From contig CAJUSY010000009.1 in NCBI GenBank assembly GCA_910589545.1, positions 1 to 28,568 of the forward strand: a DNA stretch of 28,568 bases, written 5' to 3'. This stretch comes from Peptoniphilaceae bacterium. GTDB lineage: Bacteria > Bacillota > Clostridia > Tissierellales > Peptoniphilaceae. Position 1 is the first letter of the stretch, and each line of letters opens with the position of its first letter. Positions 21,880-28,263 of this stretch are shown here, in pieces. Under the pieces are notes generated by a model. The model was not told the origin of the DNA. It was given only the letters and a program-made list of their open reading frames with translations, and ran no database searches. A program made the translations under genes and the position numbers.

Positions 21880-23010
21880 TTAATTAAAAATTATAGATCC
21901 GCGATCTATAAAATCATCATCATCTGTATAATAGTATTTTATATTTTCTTTTTCTAAAAATTCAATAAGTTTATTTTTAAATTTATAATTTTTAAGATTG
22001 CCATAAAACACAACCCCTAAATCAGCACAATATCCACAAGTCCCACCAATAAAACCTGTATCATAACCTTCTAGTTTTATTTCACCAGCATCTATCAGAT
22101 AAGCCTTAATACTTTGTTTCTGAACACTTTTATATATAGATTTATCACTGGTAATCACAAATTTATCAGTAACTATTGTTGAACATTTGGAATATCCCTG
22201 TTTGACCATTATTATTTTCTCATCTTTAAGAAGTTTCAAGATAACAGGATCTACCGATTTTTTATTACATATTAAATGATTTTCAATTGAAAAATTATTT
22301 AACAAGCAATCTTTCGGATATGTGTTCGTTATCTCAAGCTCCGTTACATATAATGTTATATAATTTGGAAGATATGTCCTATAATGAAAATACGATTCTT
22401 GAGTACAAACGAATGTATTTTCATTTATTTTCCTAATTTGCATATCTACATGGTCATTAACTTTTTCATCCATTTTTTTACTATCGAAACTGTAAATAAC
22501 TTCATAATCATTGCCTTTTAAAAATTTTATCAAGCCATTTTTAGCTTTAAAACTAATTATCGCAAATTTCTTATGAGATTCTTCAAACATATCATTCTTT
22601 ATTTCTAATCTATTTTGATCATCCAAATGTTCTTTTATAATTTCATCGAAAATAAATCCATTGAACTTAAATTTAATTATATCAAATAAGTTTGATAGTG
22701 CATAATCCATTAAAAATCTAAAAATTTTAAAAAGTATTGATTTATTAATTTTATCTATATATATCTCTTTAATTAGCAACTCTTTATCATCTAAATCTAA
22801 CACCAAATACCCAATTAACTTAGTTCCTTCAAAAATCACGAAATGATTTCTATTAGATATTTGTTTTTTCAAAGATTTAATTATTGTTGTTCTATTTTTC
22901 GCCAAATTTGAATCAAATTTATTTTGAAATAAAAAATTATTTCTCAGTTTGTATACAAAATCTGATAATTCCTCAATATACTCATCTTTTAATAAATCAA
23001 TAAAAATCAT
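21880..23010 (-). CDS. Predicted fusion: GNAT-like N-terminus with DUF6873-like C-terminus
   Basis: Residues 1-115 look like a GNAT acyltransferase core (NHFVIFEGTKLIGYLVLDLDD with a following beta strand), poorly conserved. Residues about 200-376 resemble DUF6873, a family with the GME (guanidino-modifying enzyme) fold: VKQGYSKCSTIV (269-280), VITSDKSIYK (285-294), GFIGGTCGYC (319-328) and the terminal DRGSIIFN. Four cysteines (203, 276, 325, 328) are candidates for catalysis or metal binding. The ATG at 23010 has AAAGGAG. It sits between the tRNA terminator and hisS and is likely co-transcribed with hisS. Function unknown; both domain calls are from pattern memory. Confidence 0.65.
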   Translation of the reverse strand: MIFIDLLKDEYIEELSDFVYKLRNNFLFQNKFDSNLAKNRTTIIKSLKKQISNRNHFVIFEGTKLIGYLVLDLDDKELLIKEIYIDKINKSILFKIFRFLMDYALSNLFDIIKFKFNGFIFDEIIKEHLDDQNRLEIKNDMFEESHKKFAIISFKAKNGLIKFLKGNDYEVIYSFDSKKMDEKVNDHVDMQIRKINENTFVCTQESYFHYRTYLPNYITLYVTELEITNTYPKDCLLNNFSIENHLICNKKSVDPVILKLLKDEKIIMVKQGYSKCSTIVTDKFVITSDKSIYKSVQKQSIKAYLIDAGEIKLEGYDTGFIGGTCGYCADLGVVFYGNLKNYKFKNKLIEFLEKENIKYYYTDDDDFIDRGSIIFN

Positions 23011-23027
23011 ATTAACTCCTTTACATA

Positions 23028-23062
23028 TAAAAAAAAGGAAAGTCTATAATAAACTTTCCTTT
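23028..23062 (-). terminator. Terminator of the tRNA cluster
   Basis: A 10-bp perfect stem (23053-23062 with 23034-23043) starts at the last base of the tRNA-Cys CCA end and is followed on the minus strand by a T-run of about six beyond the stem. The next gene's start codon is only 18 nt further on. Confidence 0.88.
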
Positions 23063-23135
23063 GGAGGCGACACCCAGATTTGAACTGGGGGTGAAGGTGT
23101 TGCAGACCTCTGCCTTACCACTTGGCTATGTCGCC
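23062..23135 (-). tRNA. tRNA-Cys (GCA)
   Basis: A cloverleaf of 74 nt with an encoded CCA: acceptor GGCGACA/TGTCGCC, discriminator U (the cysteine identity base), anticodon loop CUGCAAC giving GCA, and the T-arm CAGTTCAAATCTG. It is the last of three tRNAs in the transcript. Confidence 0.96.
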
Positions 23136-23138
23136 ATA

Positions 23139-23213
23139 TGGAGCGGAAGACGAGACTCGAACTCGCGACCCTCGCCTTGGCAAGGCGATGCTCTACCACT
23201 GAGCCACTTCCGC
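23139..23213 (-). tRNA. tRNA-Gly (GCC)
   Basis: A cloverleaf of 75 nt with an encoded CCA: acceptor GCGGAAG/CTTCCGC, discriminator U, anticodon stem TCGCC/GGCGA with loop UUGCCAA giving GCC, and the T-loop GTTCGAGTC. Three nt separate it from tRNA-Cys. Confidence 0.96.
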
Positions 23214-23221
23214 ACACATTT

Positions 23222-23297
23222 TGGTGCCCAGAGCCGGAATCGAACCAGCGACACAAGGATTTTCAGTCCTTTGCTCTACCGACTGAGCTATCTGGGC
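23222..23297 (-). tRNA. tRNA-Phe (GAA)
   Basis: A cloverleaf of 76 nt with an encoded CCA: acceptor GCCCAGA/TCTGGGC, discriminator A, anticodon stem AAGGA/TCCTT with loop CUGAAAA giving GAA, and the T-loop GTTCGATTC. It is first in the cluster, about 19 nt after the predicted transcription start. Confidence 0.97.
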
Positions 23298-23322
23298 TTA
23301 ATGTATCAAACATTACTTTAAT

Positions 23323-23351
23323 AGTATAAACGATTAAATTAGATTTGTCAA
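23323..23351 (-). promoter_or_regulatory. Strong sigma-A promoter of the tRNA cluster
   Basis: A perfect TTGACA (23346-23351) and TATACT (23323-23328) are 17 nt apart, about 25 nt before tRNA-Phe, as expected for a stable-RNA promoter. It may also feed the downstream GNAT/DUF6873-like gene and hisS by read-through. Confidence 0.9.
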
Positions 23352-23386
23352 ATTTTTTTACAACAATTTAAATCCTACTTTACAAT

Positions 23387-24112
23387 CTACTTATACCTTT
23401 GCAATACTCTATCATTTAACCCATACCACAATGCATCTTCTATAGAATTATTTAAAACATTTTTCAATGTCTTAACAATTTTTTTGTATAAATTTTCCAA
23501 TTGCCACATATTCAAAAAGCGTTCCTCTGAAATTACTACACTGTCGTTAATCGATTTAATCACCAATTGTTTATCCATTTTATTGTTAACACTGAATATT
23601 TTATCCTTTAAAATATTCTCACAATAATTATCAATTATTGTATCTTGTACTTTAAAAGCATTTGATTTGTTTTTTATTGATAAAATCATCTTATTTTTTA
23701 AAAATTTAGCACTTCTATTTTCTGTATTGTGAAGTAGAATATCAGATTTTTTTATAGTAGATGCCGGAATATGCCTCAACGCATAAAACTCTAATTCATC
23801 ACAAATATTCTTATTATTAAAACCTTCTGTATAAGCTTGAAGATAGTATGTGAATTCAATCTTACTAATATCCTCTGATATCAAATCAAAAATCGCTCTA
23901 ATTATATTTTCTCTGTCATTTCTATATGATAAATGATTATTTAGAACATTATAAATTTTATTAAGAGCATTATATTTTAAATAACAAGGTTGTATTTTGT
24001 TTTCTTGTTGAACAATATCTAACATTAAGTATAAAGCTAATAAATCATCTTCAAAAAGAAATTTTTTCTCAAGCTTTTTCTTTAAATTGTTCGTGTTGTA
24101 AGCTTTATACAT
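23387..24112 (-). CDS. Unrecognised helical protein
   Basis: I do not recognise this 241-residue protein. It looks mostly alpha-helical and charged, with no signal peptide, membrane span or known catalytic motif. It has several Asn/Lys/Ile-rich stretches. The end contains a tryptophan-bearing segment (NSIEDALWYGLNDRVLQRYK), and another Trp lies at NMWQLENLY. It lies 21 nt after the phospholipase C-like gene on the same strand, and both probably come from the promoter at 24802. A shared role is likely but cannot be named. No terminator follows, so its transcript may run into the tRNA promoter region. Confidence 0.75.
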   Translation of the reverse strand: MYKAYNTNNLKKKLEKKFLFEDDLLALYLMLDIVQQENKIQPCYLKYNALNKIYNVLNNHLSYRNDRENIIRAIFDLISEDISKIEFTYYLQAYTEGFNNKNICDELEFYALRHIPASTIKKSDILLHNTENRSAKFLKNKMILSIKNKSNAFKVQDTIIDNYCENILKDKIFSVNNKMDKQLVIKSINDSVVISEERFLNMWQLENLYKKIVKTLKNVLNNSIEDALWYGLNDRVLQRYK

Positions 24113-24133
24113 AACTCAAACTCCTAATTATAT

Positions 24134-24775
24134 TTAAAAAACAAAGGACTTTTGGTAGTACCTTTCTGTAGAGAATACTTCAATTGTTTCAAAAATAAAA
24201 CAGAAAATAGAATAATTTAGACCGTATGCAAAGTCTAAATCACGCTTCATTTCTGTTGAAGTGTTGTACTCATCTACTATATCTTCAATGTAATTTTTGA
24301 CCAATGTTTTTAACATCACACATTCATCATTATCTATGTTTACCCTATTTGCTTGGATAGCTTTTTTATCAAATATATGATTTTGCGATAACTTATTTAA
24401 AACTCTTTCGTAATTAATATGGTCTTTAAGATGTTCGTTACATCTCCATCTTCTTGCATGAGGAAGACAGACATAATCACTTAAATAATGACTAATTACT
24501 CCAAGTTTTGTGCTCAAAATTTTATTTTGTAATGAATTTAATCTTGTCAAATCTGTAAATTGAAAAAGATAAATTACTGTGATAATCTCCTTCACGATAT
24601 AATTTATACTTTCTTCCTTGTAATGGGATATTAGCTTATATTTTGGTAAAATATCTGGACTAACCGCTCCCCATTCTAATTTTTTTATATTTAAATTGAT
24701 TCCGTAGGAATCTTTAATATCTTGATTTATTTCTCTAACAATTCTCTTATGAGTTTCTGGAAAAATATTAATCAC
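24134..24775 (-). CDS. Zinc-dependent phospholipase C-like protein
   Basis: The 213 residues match the zinc-dependent phospholipase C/S1-P1 nuclease-like fold. There is a conserved WGAVSPD near residues 35-41, then His51, and the core GVISHYLSDYVCLPHARRW (about 92-110) with the HxxxD pair His96/Asp100 and His106. EHLKDHINYE (114-123) may supply further metal ligands. Unlike secreted phospholipases C of this family, it has no signal peptide, so it would act in the cytoplasm; its substrate is unknown. The ATG at 24775 has a purine-rich AAAGG upstream. It is first of a two-gene unit. Confidence 0.75.
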   Translation of the reverse strand: MINIFPETHKRIVREINQDIKDSYGINLNIKKLEWGAVSPDILPKYKLISHYKEESINYIVKEIITVIYLFQFTDLTRLNSLQNKILSTKLGVISHYLSDYVCLPHARRWRCNEHLKDHINYERVLNKLSQNHIFDKKAIQANRVNIDNDECVMLKTLVKNYIEDIVDEYNTSTEMKRDLDFAYGLNYSIFCFIFETIEVFSTERYYQKSFVF

Positions 24776-24801
24776 TACCTTTCGTCATTAGATATATTAT
24801 T

Positions 24802-24830
24802 ATTTTAGAGCACTTCTAATTAAAAGTCAA
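24802..24830 (-). promoter_or_regulatory. Sigma-A promoter of the phospholipase C-like gene
   Basis: TTGACT (24825-24830) and TAAAAT (24802-24807) are 17 nt apart, about 27 nt before the start codon. The -35 box lies within 4 nt of the stop of the macro-like gene. Confidence 0.8.
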
Positions 24831-24833
24831 TTA

Positions 24834-25274
24834 TTATATTTTGCACATAAAAACAAGAAAATCACTGATTCTCAATGATTTTTCATCTATTACTTCATTT
24901 ATTAGATTAACAAATTCACTAGAATATTTTTCTGTTAAAAAAGAATAATCAATGTTTAGTGAATGTATTTCAAATTTTTTCATCTCACAAAAAACATTAT
25001 AAATTAGATTTTTAAAAATACTCTTATTATTTTTTTTTAAATCATCAGGCAAGTTAGCTAAAATTACATAATCTGATTTAATATTAAATCCAGGTATGAT
25101 TTTGCATTCACCTTTTTCAATTCCGCTTATTTTTGTGAGAGGTTCTAAAATTCTTTCTCCTGCTCTTTCAACCAATTTTTTTGAATTCTCTTCTAGAAGT
25201 GAATTTTCGATAAAATATAAAATTGCATCACTTTGTAGCTCAAAAATATTGCCTTTCACAAATCTTATATCCAT
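24834..25274 (-). CDS. Divergent macro-domain protein
   Basis: Macro domains bind or hydrolyse ADP-ribose and related nucleotides. The opening IRFVKGNIFELQSDAILYF follows the family's strand-GDI-loop-DAIV pattern, with KGN for GDI. LVERAGERILEPL and KGECKIIPGFNI match the middle helix and the G-x-x-x-I-T-x-G-x-x-L strand. The usual VNAAN and glycine-rich loop are missing (YFIENSLLEEN), and at 146 residues the protein is short. Binding may therefore be altered or lost. The ATG at 25274 has AAGGAG. It is divergent from tmcAL. I am fairly sure of the fold and unsure of activity. Confidence 0.65.
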   Translation of the reverse strand: MDIRFVKGNIFELQSDAILYFIENSLLEENSKKLVERAGERILEPLTKISGIEKGECKIIPGFNIKSDYVILANLPDDLKKNNKSIFKNLIYNVFCEMKKFEIHSLNIDYSFLTEKYSSEFVNLINEVIDEKSLRISDFLVFMCKI

Positions 25275-25292
25275 AAAATCTACTCCTTTTTA

Positions 25293-25321
25293 TTTACTAT
25301 ATTCCCAATATCAATTATAAT
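25293..25321 (+). promoter_or_regulatory. Sigma-A promoter of tmcAL
   Basis: TTTACT (25293-25298) and a perfect TATAAT (25316-25321) are 17 nt apart, about 33 nt before the predicted transcript enters the tmcAL start region. Confidence 0.8.
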
Positions 25322-25360
25322 ACATCATAAGAAAAAAGTATATGAAAGGATTTAAGAATT

Positions 25361-26506
25361 ATGAATATAGCTATTGTATGTGAGTACAATCCGTTTCATT
25401 TCGGACACTTATATCAAATTGAACAGATAAAAAACATATTCCCAAAAGCAAATATAATAGCAGTTATGAGCGGTAATGTTGTCCAACGCGGTGAGTTTTC
25501 TATTTTGGACAAACTTTACAAAACAAAGATTGCTCTTGAATACGGTATAGACTGCGTAATTGAAATTCCTTCTGTATTTTCTTTACAATCAGCTGAAAAT
25601 TTTAGTCGCTATGCTATTAAAATTATAGACGCTATAAAATGCGATTATATATCTTTTGGAATTGAATCAGAAATCGAAGATCTAATTTCATATAAAGATT
25701 TCATTTTAGAAAATGAAGATGAAATAGTAAACTATATCATATCTAATAAAAATAATTCTTATAATAAAAATGTAATCGATTATTCTAAGAAAAATTATAG
25801 TAATTATTCTGAAGAAATTTTTAAATCTAATAATATACTTGCATTAGAGTATATGAAAGCTTTAAACAAATTAAAATCAAATTGTAAAATACTGCCAGTT
25901 AAAAGGGTTAATAGCGATTATAATTCTGATTCCATTGAAAATATTTCATATAGTGCATCTTCTATTAGATATAATTTAAGTTCACTTGATAATTTTAAAG
26001 ATAATGTTCCTCATTTAACCTACCATTACTTAAAAAATTATCCAATTATTTCTAACCAAAAAATTTTGGATATACTGTCCTATAAACTACTTGTTAAAAA
26101 CTCTGAGTTTTATGATATAACAGGATTCGAAAATGGTTTAGATAATCTATTGGTAAAAGGCTTTGATGGAGGATATGATGAGTTTTTTGAAAATATAAAA
26201 AATAAAAAATATTCTAAAAATCGTCTAAAAAGATTGATTTTCAATTATATTTTAGACATAAATAAGAATTTTATTGATGATATATTAAGTGAAGATATTG
26301 AAGCAATTCGTCTACTTGGCTTTAAGAAAAATTTCGATTTGTCATCTATAAATAAAATTTGCAAAATTTGTTCTTTAAACAGAGATTTTTTGAAGTTATC
26401 CGATAAATACAAGAAATTATTCGAATATGACATTAAAGTAAGTAGACTACTATATTCAACAAAAATGGTAAATGATTTCTATGATTTCCCATTAATAAAA
26501 AAATAG
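25361..26506 (+). CDS. tmcAL: tRNA(Met) cytidine acetate ligase
   Basis: TmcAL (YlbM) makes N4-acetylcytidine at the wobble base of elongator tRNA-Met using acetate and ATP, through an acetyl-AMP step. The nucleotidyltransferase core is complete: CEYNPFHFGHLYQIE (8-22) with its HxGH-type site, VMSGNVVQRGEFSILDK, and the ISYSASSIRYNL region (about 195-206). The 381 residues are slightly shorter than some homologues, but the end looks natural. The ribosome-binding site GAAAGGA is about 10 nt from the ATG. The IS3 element begins within about 10 nt of the stop and leaves the coding region intact. Confidence 0.92.
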   Translation: MNIAIVCEYNPFHFGHLYQIEQIKNIFPKANIIAVMSGNVVQRGEFSILDKLYKTKIALEYGIDCVIEIPSVFSLQSAENFSRYAIKIIDAIKCDYISFGIESEIEDLISYKDFILENEDEIVNYIISNKNNSYNKNVIDYSKKNYSNYSEEIFKSNNILALEYMKALNKLKSNCKILPVKRVNSDYNSDSIENISYSASSIRYNLSSLDNFKDNVPHLTYHYLKNYPIISNQKILDILSYKLLVKNSEFYDITGFENGLDNLLVKGFDGGYDEFFENIKNKKYSKNRLKRLIFNYILDINKNFIDDILSEDIEAIRLLGFKKNFDLSSINKICKICSLNRDFLKLSDKYKKLFEYDIKVSRLLYSTKMVNDFYDFPLIKK

Positions 26507-26522
26507 AGAAGATTTTGATCTG

Positions 26523-26560
26523 AAACCCCAAAATCCGGAATACGGATGGAGGGGTTTTTT
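26523..26560 (+). terminator. 5' hairpin of the IS: terminator that also hides the orfA ribosome-binding site
   Basis: AAACCCC (26523-26529) pairs with GGGGTTT (26551-26557), with an inner stem ATCCG/CGGAT (26533-26537 with 26543-26547), then a six-T run. The GGAGGGG ribosome-binding site of orfA (26548-26554) is part of the stem. Transcripts entering from tmcAL would be stopped here, and those that pass would have the start region folded away. Confidence 0.85.
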
Positions 26561-26561
26561 C

Positions 26562-27101
26562 ATGCCAAAATATACAAAAGAATTTAAGATCAGTCTAGTA
26601 AAGGAATACATATCAGGAGCCTATGGTGGTCAATGTTTACTTGCTAACAAGCATAAAATATCAGAGTCAACATTAAGAGAATGGATATTTAAGTACAACT
26701 ATGGAGGATTCAATAGTTTAACTAAAAAGCAAAGTAAATCTAAATATACTAGTGAATTTAAGCTATCTGTAATACAATATAGGCAAATCAATAATCTATC
26801 ATACAGAGAAACCGCAGAATATTTTGATATCAGTAATGGATCAGTAATATGTAACTGGGAGAGAAGATATCAACAACGCGGTCTATCTGGATTAAAAGAT
26901 AAAAGAGAAAGGCCTAAAAAAGATATGACTAAATTAAATAAGAATTCAAAGGATAATACTCCAATAAACGAAAGCGAAAGAGAAGAATTAATAAGATTAA
27001 GAGAAGAAAATAGACTTCTCAAAATGAAGATAATCTACGAAAAAAAGCTACAAGCCTTGCTACTGGAAGAGGAAGCAGAAGCAAGGAAAAGACAAAGATA
27101 A
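26562..27101 (+). CDS. IS3-family transposase OrfA
   Basis: The DNA-binding partner of the IS150-group transposase, 179 residues. It has two helix-turn-helix units (about 5-50, with LLANKHKISESTLREWI; about 62-110, with SYRETAEYFDISNGSVICNWERRY). A leucine-zipper-like coiled coil (SEREELIRLREENRLLKMKI, about 138-157) presumably drives multimer formation. The ribosome-binding site GGAGGGG lies in the 5' hairpin. Before its stop the frame passes a slippery site at 27041, where some ribosomes shift to -1 to make the full OrfAB. Confidence 0.92.
   Translation: MPKYTKEFKISLVKEYISGAYGGQCLLANKHKISESTLREWIFKYNYGGFNSLTKKQSKSKYTSEFKLSVIQYRQINNLSYRETAEYFDISNGSVICNWERRYQQRGLSGLKDKRERPKKDMTKLNKNSKDNTPINESEREELIRLREENRLLKMKIIYEKKLQALLLEEEAEARKRQR
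27041..27086 (+). promoter_or_regulatory. Programmed -1 ribosomal frameshift signal
   Basis: The heptamer A AAA AAG (27041-27047) is in the correct phase in orfA. A 7-nt spacer is followed by a stem CCTTGCT (27055-27061)/AGCAAGG (27080-27086) with an 18-nt loop. Shifting back one base joins orfA to orfB. OrfB has no ATG, GTG or TTG start before 27296, so it needs the shift. Confidence 0.85.
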
Positions 27102-27958
27102 TCCTCAAACTACAAAAAGAATATCCAAAAAGCAAAGTAAGTGAATGGATAGAAATAGCTAAGTTATCAAAATCATCCTACTATGAATGGAAGATAAAAT
27201 TAGTAAATCCAACAGACAAAGACAAGGAAGTTAAAGGTGAAATTAAAACCATAGTAAAAGCATCAAAAGGTAGATATGGCTACAGAAGAGTAACTATGGT
27301 ATTAAAAAATAAAGGCTTTAATATCAACCATAAAAGAGTATTAAGAATAATGAGAGAAGAATCCTTGCTATGTACTAAATTCAAAACTAGATCAAGAAAA
27401 TATTCATCATACAAGGGACAAATAGGAAAAGTCGCAGATAATGTAGTAAGAAGACAATTTATTGCTACTAAACCAAATCAATTATGGTTAACAGATGTAA
27501 CAGAATTTAGATTGAGAGGCAAAGAAGAGAAACTCTATCTATCACCAATACTAGACCTATACAACAGCGAAATAATTAGCTATACATTAAGCAATCACCC
27601 AACAATAAAATTAACCAATACAATGTTAGAAAAAGCAATAAATAAAACAAAAGATATAAGTAAACTAATAATACACTCAGACCAAGGATTTCATTATCAA
27701 CATAGTACTTGGACAAATAAGTTAGAAAAATTGAAAATTACACAAAGCATGTCAAGAAAAGGAAATTGTCTAGACAATTCTCCAATGGAGAACTTCTTTG
27801 GAATATTGAAACAAGAAATGTATTATGGAGTGGAATTTAAAAGTTATGATGAATTGGTTAATGAGATTGAAAAATATATTAAATGGTACAATGAAGATAG
27901 GATTAAAACAAAATTAAACGGAATGTCTCCTGTTATGTACAGATTACACTCCGCTTAA
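27041..27958 (+). CDS. IS3-family transposase OrfB (DDE integrase), expressed by frameshift
   Basis: The catalytic half of the transposase, read in the -1 frame. This frame is open from 27014. The N-terminal part has a HTH_21-like region (YPKSKVSEWIEIAKLSKSSYYEW, then YGYRRVTMVLKNKGFNINHKRV). The RNase H-fold core has all three catalytic residues: Asp in WLTDVTEF, Asp in IHSDQGFHY, and Glu in PMENFFG exactly 35 residues later. It ends in YNEDRIKTKLNGMSPVMYR, typical of the family. A start at the ATG 27296 would cut away the conserved N-terminal region. The copy looks functional. Confidence 0.92.
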   Translation, partial: KKATSLATGRGSRSKEKTKIILKLQKEYPKSKVSEWIEIAKLSKSSYYEWKIKLVNPTDKDKEVKGEIKTIVKASKGRYGYRRVTMVLKNKGFNINHKRVLRIMREESLLCTKFKTRSRKYSSYKGQIGKVADNVVRRQFIATKPNQLWLTDVTEFRLRGKEEKLYLSPILDLYNSEIISYTLSNHPTIKLTNTMLEKAINKTKDISKLIIHSDQGFHYQHSTWTNKLEKLKITQSMSRKGNCLDNSPMENFFGILKQEMYYGVEFKSYDELVNEIEKYIKWYNEDRIKTKLNGMSPVMYRLHSA

Positions 27959-27993
27959 AATATTATTAAATGGGTATGTGAAAAGTTTTGTGT

Positions 27994-28031
27994 ATCAGCT
28001 CCTCCTGATAGGTTGTGAGCTGATATTTTTT
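27994..28031 (+). terminator. Terminator downstream of orfB
   Basis: An 8-bp perfect stem (ATCAGCTC at 27994-28001, GAGCTGAT at 28017-28024) is followed by ATTTTTT. It lies 36 nt past the orfB stop, near or just beyond the right end of the IS. Confidence 0.8.
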
Positions 28032-28263
28032 GATTTTTAAAAAATATACTTTTATTACTGAAATCTTAAAGTTCAGATATTTGTAACCTAATTTTGGCAC
28101 AATTAAACTAAAAGGTCAAGATTTTTTCTAAAAATCTCCCTTTTTGCCTAATTATATTTCTTAAAAATTTGAAGATTTCTGTCAAGAGCTGGTCGTCAGA
28201 GCAGGGATATGCCTTTACTCTTGATGTAAAGATTCAAATTTTTTATTATTTTCATGGCAAAAT
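28032..28263. other. Non-coding gap between two insertion sequences, with a long nested palindrome
   Basis: No gene is visible. The gap holds a small palindrome, AGATTTTT/AAAAATCT (about 28119-28137). At 28163-28243 there is an 81-nt nested hairpin with an outer stem of 11 bp (28163-28173 with 28233-28243) and an inner stem TCAAGAG/CTCTTGA (28182-28188 with 28218-28224). It is flanked by T-runs on both strands and could end transcription from either insertion sequence. Confidence 0.6.

Larger units (their letters stand above)
26516..27997 (+). mobile_element. IS3-family insertion sequence (IS150-like)
   Basis: Two overlapping reading frames with IS150-type OrfA and a DD(35)E OrfB, a -1 frameshift signal and a 5' hairpin. 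The proposed left end (TGATCTGAAACCCCAAAATC, 26516) resembles IS150-group ends. The right end is a guess (TCA at 27995-27997). The two ends pair poorly and I see no clear target duplication, so the boundaries may be off by up to about 100 bp. Size would be about 1.48 kb, right for the group. Confidence 0.7.

Noticed and set aside
23044..23329. Open frames of 60-90 codons on both strands over 23044-23329
   Set aside because: They lie over the three tRNA genes; the peptides with RRDSNSRPS-type words are the familiar false products of translating tRNA antisense.
27102..27295. Gap between orfA and the orfB ATG read as a disrupted transposase
   Set aside because: The -1 frame is open through the whole gap and encodes the conserved OrfB N-terminus, joined by the frameshift site.
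27997..28078. IS right end at 28072-28078 (TTCAGAT, matching ATCTGAA at 26518-26524)
   Set aside because: Only 7 bp match in AT-rich DNA, no TG/CA end and no target duplication; kept only as a possible alternative boundary.
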